Source: Blastococcus carthaginiensis
GTDB taxonomy: Bacteria; Actinomycetota; Actinomycetes; Mycobacteriales; Geodermatophilaceae
NCBI RefSeq assembly: GCF_030731085.1
Contig: NZ_JASNFN010000010.1
Coordinates: forward strand, 62,001-126,000
Direction of reading: 5' to 3'
DNA length: 64,000 nt
Both the position numbers and the translations under genes were made by a program. This document shows, in pieces, positions 33,778 through 41,873 of the stretch; positions within the stretch are counted from its first letter, which is position 1; each line of letters opens with the position of its first letter. The notes beneath the pieces are model-generated. The model was not told the origin of the DNA, searched no databases, and worked only from the letters and a program-made list of their open reading frames with translations.

Positions 33778-35264
33778 ACCGCCTGGCGCACTGGATCGAC
33801 GGCAAGCCGTGGGACGGCGAGGCCACCCGGTACGGCGACCTGCACGACCCGGCCACCGGCGAGGTGACCGGGCAGGTCCCGCTGGCCGACGCCGCGGAGG
33901 TCGACGCCGCGGTGGCGGCCGCCCGGGACGCGTTCGCCACCTGGAGCCGGACCTCCCTGACCGGCCGCACGCAGGTGCTCTTCGCCTTCCGCGAGCTGCT
34001 GGCCGCCCGCCGGCGGGAGCTGGCGGCGATCATCACCGCCGAGCACGGCAAGGTCCTCTCCGACGCCCTCGGCGAGGTGAACCGGGGGCTGGAGGTCGTG
34101 GAGTTCGCCTGCGGCGTGCCGCACCTGTCCAAGGGCGACCACTCCGCCGGTGTCTCGACCGACGTCGACACGTACTCGCTGCGCCAGCCCCTCGGGCCGG
34201 TCGCGGTGATCTCGCCGTTCAACTTCCCCGCGATGGTCCCGCTGTGGTTCCTGCCCGTGGCCATCGCCACCGGGAACACCGTGCTGCTCAAGCCCAGCGA
34301 GAAGGACCCCTCGGCCGCCGGGTGGCTGGCGGAGCTGTGGGCGGAGGCGGGGCTGCCGGCCGGCGTGCTCAACGTCGTCCACGGGGACCGCCGGGCCGCC
34401 GACCGGCTGCTCGAGCACCCCGACGTGGCCGCGGTGAGCTTCGTGGGCTCCACCCCGGTCGCCCGGCACGTGTACGAGACCGCCGCCCGCACCGGCAAGC
34501 GGGTGCAGGCCCTCGGGGGCGCGAAGAACCACATGGTGGTGCTGCCCGACGCCGACCTGGACCTCGCCGCCGACGCGGCCGTGTCGGCCGGCTTCGGCTC
34601 CGCCGGCGAGCGGTGCATGGCCATCTCGGTGGTGGTCGCCGTCGACCCGGTGGGGGACGACCTGGTGCAGCGGATCGCCGAGCGCACCCGCGGGCTGCGC
34701 GTGGGCGACGGGCGGCGCGGGGCCGACATGGGCCCGCTGATCACCGCCGAGCACCGGGACCGGGTCGCCGGCTACCTCGACGCCGGCGAGCGCGAGGGCG
34801 CCACCGTGGTCGTGGACGGCCGGACGGTCGCACCCGACGGCGCGGCGGGCGGCTTCTGGCTCGGCCCCACCGTCCTGGACCACGTCCGGCCCGGCATGTC
34901 GGTCTACACCGACGAGATCTTCGGCCCGGTGCTCTCGGTCGTACGGGCGGGGACCTACGACGAGGCCCTGGCCCTGGTGAACGCCAACCCCTACGGCAAC
35001 GGGACGGCGGTGTTCACCACCGACGGGCGGGCCGCGCGGCACTACCAGCAGGAGGTCCAGGTGGGCATGGTCGGGGTCAACGTCCCCATCCCGGTGCCGA
35101 TGGCCTACTACTCCTTCGGCGGCTGGAAGGCATCCCTGTTCGGGGACGCGCACGCCTACGGCGCGGACGGGATCGCGTTCTACACCCGCGGGAAGGTCGT
35201 CACCAGCCGGTGGCCGGCCCCCCGGGACCGTGGGGTCGACCTCGGCTTCCCGCAGAACGCATGA
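33774..35264 (+). CDS. mmsA: CoA-acylating (methyl)malonate semialdehyde dehydrogenase
   Basis: This 496-residue aldehyde dehydrogenase carries the MmsA signature QALGGAKNHMVVLPDADLDL and the catalytic C281 in GSAGERCMAISV. ISPFNFPAMVPLWFLPVAIA and the C-terminal PVPMAYYSFGGWKASLFG also fit. Family enzymes convert malonate semialdehyde or methylmalonate semialdehyde, CoA and NAD to acetyl-CoA or propionyl-CoA plus CO2. It lies between an omega-aminotransferase and a ureohydrolase with four-base overlaps on both sides. The pairing suits beta-alanine catabolism; valine or myo-inositol catabolism are family alternatives without local support. Confidence 0.9.
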   Translation: MNRLAHWIDGKPWDGEATRYGDLHDPATGEVTGQVPLADAAEVDAAVAAARDAFATWSRTSLTGRTQVLFAFRELLAARRRELAAIITAEHGKVLSDALGEVNRGLEVVEFACGVPHLSKGDHSAGVSTDVDTYSLRQPLGPVAVISPFNFPAMVPLWFLPVAIATGNTVLLKPSEKDPSAAGWLAELWAEAGLPAGVLNVVHGDRRAADRLLEHPDVAAVSFVGSTPVARHVYETAARTGKRVQALGGAKNHMVVLPDADLDLAADAAVSAGFGSAGERCMAISVVVAVDPVGDDLVQRIAERTRGLRVGDGRRGADMGPLITAEHRDRVAGYLDAGEREGATVVVDGRTVAPDGAAGGFWLGPTVLDHVRPGMSVYTDEIFGPVLSVVRAGTYDEALALVNANPYGNGTAVFTTDGRAARHYQQEVQVGMVGVNVPIPVPMAYYSFGGWKASLFGDAHAYGADGIAFYTRGKVVTSRWPAPRDRGVDLGFPQNA

Positions 35265-36277
35265 GCCGCTACGGCAGCCAGTTCGGCCCCGACATCACCT
35301 TCCTCGGTGTGCCGCGCTGCGACCTCGACGACCCCGCCTCCTTCGCCGGCGCCGACGTCGTCATAGTCGGCGCCCCGTTCGACGGCGGGACCTCCCACCG
35401 GCCCGGCACCCGGTTCGGCCCGTCGGCGATCCGGCAGGCCTGCTACCTCGCCCACGACGGCTCCCGGCCGTCGCTGGCGCTGCGCGTGGACGGCCTGACC
35501 GACCTGCGGGTCCTCGACGCGGGGGACGTCGAGATGCCGCCGGGGGAGATCGAGCGCGCGCTCGCCGCCGTCGAGCGGGCGGTGACCGCGGTCGCCGCCG
35601 CCGGGGCGATCCCGGTGGTCCTCGGCGGGGACCACTCGATCGCGCTGCCGGACGTCACCGGGGTGGCCAACCACCACGGCCACGGGCGGGTGTCGGTGCT
35701 GCACTTCGACGCCCACGCCGACACCGGGGACATCGAGTTCGGCTCCCTCTACGGGCACGGCCAGCCGATGCGCCGGCTGATCGAGTCGGGTGCGGCGCGG
35801 GGCGACCGGTTCCTGCAGATCGGGCTGCGCGGCTACTGGCCGGGGCCGGAGACGCTGGACTGGATGGCCGCCCGGGGCCTGCGTTCCTACGAGATGACCG
35901 AGATCGTCACCCGGGGCCTGGACGCCTGCCTCGACGAGGCGATGGCCCTGGCGGTCGACGACTGCGACGGCGTGTTCCTGTCCGTCGACGTCGACGTGGT
36001 GGACCCGGGCATGGCGCCGGGCACGGGCACCCCCGAGCCGGGTGGCCTCACCTCCCGGCAGCTGCTCGACGCGGTGCGGCGGATCTGCCTGGAACTGCCC
36101 GTGGTGGGCGTCGACGTCGTGGAGGTGTCCCCGCCGTACGACGTCGCGGAGGTGACCGCCTACCTGGGCAACCGGGTGGTGCTCGAGGCGCTGTCGGCGC
36201 TGGCCCGCCGGCGGGCCGACGCCCGGGACGGCACGACCTGGGACCCCGCGCGGCCGCTGCTGGACGGGCGGGGCTGA
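35261..36277 (+). CDS. Ureohydrolase-family guanidino acid hydrolase (possible 3-guanidinopropionase)
   Basis: This 338-residue arginase/agmatinase-fold protein shows SHRPGTRFGPSAIRQACY, LGGDHSIALP, HFDAHADTGD and SVDVDVVDPGMAPGTGTPEP, giving the two-metal His/Asp set. It differs clearly from the ureohydrolase at 17253-18215 in the HFDAHADTGDIEFG loop and in its N-terminus. The ATG overlaps the mmsA stop (ATGA). Placed after an omega-aminotransferase and MmsA, it could release beta-alanine and urea from 3-guanidinopropionate, as GpuA does in Pseudomonas. Agmatinase and guanidinobutyrase remain open. The gene ends at a strong hairpin. Confidence 0.83.
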   Translation: MSRYGSQFGPDITFLGVPRCDLDDPASFAGADVVIVGAPFDGGTSHRPGTRFGPSAIRQACYLAHDGSRPSLALRVDGLTDLRVLDAGDVEMPPGEIERALAAVERAVTAVAAAGAIPVVLGGDHSIALPDVTGVANHHGHGRVSVLHFDAHADTGDIEFGSLYGHGQPMRRLIESGAARGDRFLQIGLRGYWPGPETLDWMAARGLRSYEMTEIVTRGLDACLDEAMALAVDDCDGVFLSVDVDVVDPGMAPGTGTPEPGGLTSRQLLDAVRRICLELPVVGVDVVEVSPPYDVAEVTAYLGNRVVLEALSALARRRADARDGTTWDPARPLLDGRG

Positions 36278-36280
36278 CAG

Positions 36281-36310
36281 CCGGCGGCCGGGACCCCGCC
36301 CGGCTGCCGG
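36281..36310. terminator. Bidirectional terminator after the ureohydrolase gene
   Basis: CCGGCGGCCGGG (36281-36292) pairs with CCCGGCTGCCGG (36299-36310) in 11 of 12 positions plus one wobble, with a 6-base loop. It lies between two converging operons. Confidence 0.7.
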
Positions 36311-36314
36311 GCCG

Positions 36315-37751
36315 TCAGGCCTCGATGTTCGCCATCACGTGCTTGATCCGGGTGTAGTCCTCCAGGCTGTACATCGACAGGTCCTTGCCGTAGCCGGAGT
36401 GCTTGAAGCCGCCGTGGGGCATCTCGGCCACCACGGGGATGTGGCAGTTGACCCACACGCAGCCGAAGTCCAGCCGCCGGGTCATCCGCATGGCCCGACC
36501 GAAGTCCGTCGTCCACACGCTCGACGCCAGCCCGTACCGCACGCCGTTGGCCCAGCGCACCGCCTGGTCCTCGTCGGAGAACCGCTGCACGGTGATCACC
36601 GGGCCGAAGACCTCGTCCTGCACCAGCTCGTCGTCCTGTCGCAGCCCCGCGACGACGGTCGGCTCGACGAAGAACCCGGGGCCCTCCTGCCGTCCCCCGC
36701 CGGCGGGGACGGTCGCGTGGTCGGGGACCCGGTCGAGGAACCCCAGCACCCGGTCCAGCTGGGCGGCGTTGTTCAGCGGCGGCACGAGCGCGTCCTCGTC
36801 GCCGGGACCGTGCTGCGCCGTGGTCGTGGTGCCCACCGCAGCCTCGGACAGCGCGGCGACGAAGTCGTCGTGGATCCGCGGCCCCGCGAGGACCCGGGTC
36901 GCCGCCGTGCAGTCCTGGCCGGCGTTGAAGTAGCCGGCGGCCGCGATCGCCTCGGCGGCCGCCGCGACGTCGGCGTCGTCGAAGACCACGACCGGCGCCT
37001 TGCCGCCGAGCTCCAGGTGCGTGCGCTTGAGGTCGGCCGCCGCCGCGCCGGCCACATCCATGCCGGCCCGCACCGATCCGGTGATGCAGACCATCTGGGG
37101 GACGGGGTGCTCGACCACGGCCCGCCCGGTGTCCCGGTCGCCGCAGACCACGTTCAGCACCCCGGGCGGCAGGAACTCCGCCGCGATCTCCGCCAGCAGC
37201 AGGGTCGTGGCCGGGGTGGTGTCGCTGGGCTTGAGGACCACCGAGTTGCCCGCCGCGAGCGCGGGGGCGATCTTCCAGACCGCCATCATCATCGGGTAGT
37301 TCCACGGGGTCACCGCACCGACGACGCCGACCGGCTCCCGCCGGACCCAGGACGTGTGCCCGGCCAGGTACTCGCCGGCCGAGCGCCCCTCCAGCACGCG
37401 GGCGGCCCCGGCGAAGAAGCGGATCTGGTCGACCATCGGCGGCAGCTCCTCGCGGGCGGCGACCGCCAGCGGCTTGCCGGTGTTGCGGCTCTCCAGCGCC
37501 AGGATCTCCTCGCCGCGGGCCTCGACCGCGTCGGCGAAGTCCAGCAGCGCCCGCTGCCGGGTCGAGGGGGTCGCGTCGCGCCAGCCCTCGAAGGCCCGCG
37601 CGGCCGACCGGTAGGCGCGGTCGACGTCGGTCGCGTCGGACACCGGCGCCGTCGCGAAGACCTCTCCGGTCGTGGGGTCGACCAGGTCGGAGCGGCGGTC
37701 GCCGGAGGTGTCGACGTACCCGCCGTCGACGAAGTTGCGCAGATCGGTCAT
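36315..37751 (-). CDS. Gamma-aminobutyraldehyde dehydrogenase family protein (copy 2)
   Basis: This 478-residue paralogue of the enzyme at 3066-4511 has the same landmarks: VTPWNYPMMMAVWKIAPAL, ITGSVRAGMDVAG, LELGGKAPVVVFDDADV, the catalytic Cys in AGQDCTAATR, and MPHGGFKHSGYGKD. The ATG at 37751 has GAGGAGAG five bases upstream. It is the last gene of a leftward operon with an amidohydrolase and a GSA-aminomutase-like gene, and converges on the ureohydrolase operon. It may oxidise 4-aminobutanal or 3-aminopropanal to GABA or beta-alanine. If the substrate is 3-aminopropanal, its product would feed the aminotransferase/MmsA module next to it. Confidence 0.83.
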   Translation of the reverse strand: MTDLRNFVDGGYVDTSGDRRSDLVDPTTGEVFATAPVSDATDVDRAYRSAARAFEGWRDATPSTRQRALLDFADAVEARGEEILALESRNTGKPLAVAAREELPPMVDQIRFFAGAARVLEGRSAGEYLAGHTSWVRREPVGVVGAVTPWNYPMMMAVWKIAPALAAGNSVVLKPSDTTPATTLLLAEIAAEFLPPGVLNVVCGDRDTGRAVVEHPVPQMVCITGSVRAGMDVAGAAAADLKRTHLELGGKAPVVVFDDADVAAAAEAIAAAGYFNAGQDCTAATRVLAGPRIHDDFVAALSEAAVGTTTTAQHGPGDEDALVPPLNNAAQLDRVLGFLDRVPDHATVPAGGGRQEGPGFFVEPTVVAGLRQDDELVQDEVFGPVITVQRFSDEDQAVRWANGVRYGLASSVWTTDFGRAMRMTRRLDFGCVWVNCHIPVVAEMPHGGFKHSGYGKDLSMYSLEDYTRIKHVMANIEA

Positions 37752-37789
37752 CGGTCTCTCCTCGTGGACGGGTCCGGTCGGCCGGGGGC

Positions 37790-39448
37790 TCAGCGGGGTT
37801 GGTGCACCACGCGGCCGGCGGCCACGGTGAACTCGACCCGCGCGTCGGCCACCGGCGAGGCGCCGTCGGCGAACAGGTCGGTGTCGAGGACCGCGAGGTC
37901 CGCGCGCATGCCCGGCGCCAGGCGCCCGGACTCGGCGTCGTCGTGGTTGACGTACGCGCTGCCGGCGGTGAAGGCGGTGAGGGCCTCGGTCAGGGAGAGC
38001 CGCTGCTCGGGCAGGAACGGCGGTGCGCTGCGGTCGGCGGGGTCGACGCGGGTCACGGCGACCTCGATCTGCTGCAGCGGATCGGGTGTGGTCACCGGCC
38101 AGTCGCTGCCCATCGCGAGGCGGGCACCGGCGCGCAGCAGGTCGGCGAACGGGTACTGCCACCCGCTCCGCTCGTCGCCGAGGACGGGCAGGGTCAGGTC
38201 GTCCATCTGCGGCTCGTGCTGCGCCCAGTACGCCTGGCAGTTGGCCACCACGCCCAGCTCGGCGAAGCGCGGGACATCGCTGGGGTGGACGAGCTGGACG
38301 TGCGCCAGGTGGTGCCGGGAGTCCGCCGGGCCGTTCGCCGCCCGCGCCGCGGCGACGGCGTCCAGCGCGTCGCGCACCGCGCGGTCGCCGATCGTGTGCA
38401 CGTGCACCTGGAAGCCCTCGGCGTCCAGGGCGGTGACGGCGGCGGCGAGCTCCTCGCGGTCCAGGTAGCTCAGCCCGGTGTCGCCGGTGTCGCCCCCGCA
38501 GCCGTCGCAGTAGGGCTCGAGCAGCGCGCCGGTGCCGTTCTCCAGGACGCCGTCGGCCATGATCTTCACGGTGGTCGGGAAGAACCGGCCGTGCCCGGTG
38601 GCCCGCCCCCGTTCCCGGCGGGCGAGCAGGTCGGGCACCTGACCGAGGTCGCGGTGCCGATCCCACCACAGGGCGCCGACCACCCGGGCGGTCAACCGCC
38701 CTCCGGCGGCCAGCGACTCGTAGGCCCGCTGCGTCTCCGGTGTCACCCACGCGTCCTGCCACCCGGTGATCCCCAGCCGGTGCAGGTGCTCCTGGGCGGA
38801 CAGGATCGCCGCCTCCAGCTCCGCCGGGCCGGGCGCCGGCACCACCGTGTCGTTCAGCGTGTAGGCAGCCCCCTCGTGCAGGGTTCCCGTCGGCTCGCCG
38901 TGCGCGTCGCGCTCGATGCGCCCGTCGGGCGGGTCGGGGGTGTGCCGGGTGATCCCGGCGAGCTCGAGAGCGCGGGAGTTGACCCACGCGCCGTGCACGT
39001 CGCGGTTGAAGAGGAAGACCGGCCGGTCGGGGACGACGCGGTCGAGGTCCTCCTTGACGGGTGCGCCACCGGGGAAGTGCTCCATCGACCAGCCGCCGCC
39101 GAAGATCCAGGTCCGCTCCGGGTGCTGCGCCGCGTAGCGGGCGACGGCCTCGAGGTAGGCGGCCCGGTCGGGCAGGCCGTCGAGGTCCACGCTGAGCCGG
39201 TTGCGGCCGGCCTGCGGGGGGTGGACGTGCGCGTCCTGGAAGCCGGGGACCACCAGCCGGCCGGGCAGGTGCAGGTGCTCGGTGCGGCTGCCGGCGTGCT
39301 GCCGCACCTCGTCCTCGGTGCCGACCGCCACGATCCGGTCCCCGCGCACGGCCAGGGCCCCGGCGCGGTGGGACTCCGGACCGCCGCACCACACGGCGGC
39401 CCCGGTGAGCACGAGGTCGGCGGCCCCGCCGGGCCCGCGGCCGGTCAC
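37790..39448 (-). CDS. YtcJ/NfdA-like metal-dependent amidohydrolase
   Basis: This 552-residue amidohydrolase-superfamily protein shows FQDAHVHPPQAG with the first two metal His residues, TTVKIMADGVLENGTG with the bridging lysine, VHVHTIGDRAV, HHLAHVQLV, and the catalytic Asp in GSDWPV. This branch includes N-substituted formamide deformylase and uncharacterised exported or cytoplasmic amidohydrolases. The GTG at 39448 overlaps the stop of the upstream aminotransferase gene (GTGA). No signal peptide is visible. It probably hydrolyses an amide bond in an N-acyl or N-formyl amine, releasing an amine for the downstream aldehyde dehydrogenase route. The substrate is unknown. Confidence 0.8.
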   Translation of the reverse strand: MTGRGPGGAADLVLTGAAVWCGGPESHRAGALAVRGDRIVAVGTEDEVRQHAGSRTEHLHLPGRLVVPGFQDAHVHPPQAGRNRLSVDLDGLPDRAAYLEAVARYAAQHPERTWIFGGGWSMEHFPGGAPVKEDLDRVVPDRPVFLFNRDVHGAWVNSRALELAGITRHTPDPPDGRIERDAHGEPTGTLHEGAAYTLNDTVVPAPGPAELEAAILSAQEHLHRLGITGWQDAWVTPETQRAYESLAAGGRLTARVVGALWWDRHRDLGQVPDLLARRERGRATGHGRFFPTTVKIMADGVLENGTGALLEPYCDGCGGDTGDTGLSYLDREELAAAVTALDAEGFQVHVHTIGDRAVRDALDAVAAARAANGPADSRHHLAHVQLVHPSDVPRFAELGVVANCQAYWAQHEPQMDDLTLPVLGDERSGWQYPFADLLRAGARLAMGSDWPVTTPDPLQQIEVAVTRVDPADRSAPPFLPEQRLSLTEALTAFTAGSAYVNHDDAESGRLAPGMRADLAVLDTDLFADGASPVADARVEFTVAAGRVVHQPR

Positions 39449-40872
39449 GCGACCAGCTCCTCGAGGACGGCGGCGAAGGCCGCGGTGTGCCGGTCGACGT
39501 CCTCGGCCGTGGTCGTGGGCGCCAACAACGCCATGTTGTGGAACGGCGTGAGCAGGATCCCGGCGTTGAGCGCCGACAGGTGCAGCAGGGTCTGCAGCGG
39601 GAAGTCGTCGGCCGCGGCGGCCTCGCGGCCGGTGCGCGGCGGGACCGGCGCGAACGCGTACTCGGCGCGCGCCCCGAGGCGGGTGACGTGCCACGGGACC
39701 TGCTGGTCGGCGAGCACGCCGGCGACGCCCTCGGCCCACCGGGCCCCCAGCGGGAGCATGCCGGCGAACGCGTCGGGGGTCAGGACCTGCTGCAGGGTGG
39801 CGCGCATCGCCGCGAGGGAGAGCGCGTTGCCGGCCAGCGTGCCGCCGACGCCGCCGACGTCGACGTCCTCCAGTTCGACCGACCGGCGCACCCGGTCGGC
39901 GACCTCGGCGGTCATCCCGAACGCCCCGCACGGGACCCCGCTGCCGAGGGCCTTGCCGAGCGTCACGACGTCCGGTCGCAGCCTGTCGGCCGCGGTCATC
40001 CCGCCGGGCCCGGCGCAAAGGGTGTGCGTCTCGTCGAGGACGAGCACGGTGCCGTGCTGCTCGGTCAGCGACCGCAGGGCCTCGTGGTAGCCGGGCTCCG
40101 GGAGCACGATGCCGACGTTGGTCATCGCCGGCTCCATGAGCACGCAGGCGATCTCGCCGGTGGACAGCTCCCGCTCCACCGCGGCCACGTCGTTGAACTG
40201 CACCACCGAGGTGGTCGCCGAGGGCGGCACCGGCGGGCCGATGTTCCCCCGGCGCGGGACGACCCGCCCCTCCCGGTCGAGCGTCGCGAAGGTCTCGTCG
40301 ACGCTGCCGTGGTAGCAGGCGTCGGCGACCAGGACGCGGGGCCGGCCGGTGAGGTGCCGGGCGTAGCGGACGACGTGCCGGTTGGCGTCGGTCGCCGACA
40401 GCGTGAACTGCCACTGCGGCAGGCCGAACCGGGACGTCAGCTCCTCGGCCACCACGGCCGCGTCCTCGGTGGGGAGCATGAGGGTGATGCCCCGGGCCGC
40501 CTGCCGGGCGACGGCGGCGACCGCCGCGGGCGGGGAGTGGCCGGTCATCGCGCCGGTGTCACCGAGGCAGAGGTCGACGAACTCCACGCCGTCGGCGCAG
40601 GTGAAGCGGGAGCCCGACGCGGTGGCGACCGACAGCGGGAAGGGACCCGCCCACTTGGCCATCCAGCTCATCGGCACACCGCCGGGCATGCTCGCCCGGG
40701 CCCGTTCGTGCAGGGCGCCGCAGCGCTGGTGACGAGCGGCGAAGACCGCCTCCTCCCGCTCGGTCAGCGCCACCACCCGCGCCGGATCGACGCCCGTGCC
40801 GGACGCGTCCCCGCCGGCGACCCCGGCGCCCGGTCCCCGCAGCCGTCCCGACATCGATGCCGCCTCCGCCAT
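39445..40872 (-). CDS. Class III aminotransferase, glutamate-1-semialdehyde aminomutase-like
   Basis: This protein of about 475 residues resembles the HemL-like branch of class III PLP enzymes but is not the chromosomal HemL type. ASMPGGVPMSWMAKW and FTCADGVEFVDLCLGDTGAM near the start, DACYHGSVDET, VLVLDETHTLCAGPGGMT with the cofactor Asp, and VTLGKALGSGVPCGAFG with the PLP lysine are visible. ATG 40872 was chosen; Met7 is an alternative. HemL-like enzymes outside heme synthesis act as aminotransferases or epimerases on beta- or gamma-amino acids. It leads the operon with the amidohydrolase and aldehyde dehydrogenase. The exact reaction is not known. Confidence 0.78.
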   Translation of the reverse strand: MAEAASMSGRLRGPGAGVAGGDASGTGVDPARVVALTEREEAVFAARHQRCGALHERARASMPGGVPMSWMAKWAGPFPLSVATASGSRFTCADGVEFVDLCLGDTGAMTGHSPPAAVAAVARQAARGITLMLPTEDAAVVAEELTSRFGLPQWQFTLSATDANRHVVRYARHLTGRPRVLVADACYHGSVDETFATLDREGRVVPRRGNIGPPVPPSATTSVVQFNDVAAVERELSTGEIACVLMEPAMTNVGIVLPEPGYHEALRSLTEQHGTVLVLDETHTLCAGPGGMTAADRLRPDVVTLGKALGSGVPCGAFGMTAEVADRVRRSVELEDVDVGGVGGTLAGNALSLAAMRATLQQVLTPDAFAGMLPLGARWAEGVAGVLADQQVPWHVTRLGARAEYAFAPVPPRTGREAAAADDFPLQTLLHLSALNAGILLTPFHNMALLAPTTTAEDVDRHTAAFAAVLEELVA

Positions 40873-40979
40873 CAGGTGTTCCCGCTGGTCACGTCTGCGC
40901 GGGACTCTGGCACGGACGCCGGAACGGGCAAGAGGCCGATCAGGACACCGGCGTGGCGGCGGGGTGACGGTGTGTCCCG

Positions 40980-41837
40980 TCAGCCCGTGAGGCGGGCCAG
41001 CTGGTCCGCGGAGAGCTCGACGTCGGCGGCGGCCACCGAGTCCTGGATCGAGGCGATGCGCGAGGCACCCGGGATGGGGACGACCGTGTCGCCCTGCGCC
41101 AGGTGCCAGGCGAGGGTGACCTGGTACACCGAGACCCCGAGCTCCTCGGCCACCTCGGCGAACGCCGGCGCGGTCGAGCCCAGCGACCCCGCGGAGGTCA
41201 CCCCGCCGAAAGGGCTCCACGGCAGGAAGGCCAGCCCGTGGCCCGCGCAGTGCGCCAGCTCGTCGGCCGAGTGGCGCCAGCCGGGGGAGAACTGGTTCTG
41301 CACGCTCACCAGCGCGTCGCCCACGATCGACCGGGCGACGTCGATCTGGGCGATGTCGGCGTTCGAGATGCCGACCATCCGCACCAGCCCGTCGTCGGCG
41401 AGCTGCCGCAGCCCGCCCATCGACTCCTCCCACGGCGTGGCCGGGTCGGGCCGGTGGAACTGGTAGAGCCCGATGGCGTCCCCGCCCAGCCGCCGCAGCG
41501 AGTCCTCGCAGGCCCGCCGCAGGTAGGCCGGTGACCCGTCGAGCTCCCAGTCGGTGCCGCGGCGGGTGTGGCCGCCCTTGGTCGCGACCAGCACCGAGGA
41601 GGTGTCACCCCCGTAGCCGGCCAGCGCCCGCGCCACCAGGTCCTCGTTGTGCCCGAACTCCGCCTCGTCGCGGGCGTAGGCGTCGGCGGTGTCGATCAGG
41701 GTGACGCCCGCGTCCAGCGCGGCGTGCACCACGGCGACGGCGTCCTCCCCCGAGGGGCGCTCGCCCTTGGTGGACAGGGGCATGGCGCCCAGCCCGATGG
41801 CGCCCACGGTCACGGTCCCGATGCGTCGCTGCTGCAT
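40980..41837 (-). CDS. Aldo/keto reductase
   Basis: This 285-residue TIM-barrel AKR shows VTLIDTADAYARDEAEFGHN with the catalytic Asp and Tyr, LVATKGGHTRRG with the Lys, LYQFHRPDPATPW with the His, and VSVQNQFSPG. TVVPIPGASRIASI binds NADP near the C-terminus. The ATG at 41837 lies 36 bp from the divergent rarA start. It reduces an aldehyde or ketone with NADPH; the substrate is not predictable. It may share a transcript with the aminotransferase operon 107 bp downstream or stand alone. Confidence 0.87.
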   Translation of the reverse strand: MQQRRIGTVTVGAIGLGAMPLSTKGERPSGEDAVAVVHAALDAGVTLIDTADAYARDEAEFGHNEDLVARALAGYGGDTSSVLVATKGGHTRRGTDWELDGSPAYLRRACEDSLRRLGGDAIGLYQFHRPDPATPWEESMGGLRQLADDGLVRMVGISNADIAQIDVARSIVGDALVSVQNQFSPGWRHSADELAHCAGHGLAFLPWSPFGGVTSAGSLGSTAPAFAEVAEELGVSVYQVTLAWHLAQGDTVVPIPGASRIASIQDSVAAADVELSADQLARLTG

Positions 41838-41873
41838 GGGGGCTGTCGTGCCCCGCGGGTAGCGTTCCCACCC

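Noticed and set aside
36315..39392. Apparent fusion of the aldehyde dehydrogenase with an upstream 540-codon extension
   Set aside because: The extension is out-of-frame shadow of the amidohydrolase gene. The ATG at 37751 has a strong RBS and matches the paralogue at 3066-4511.
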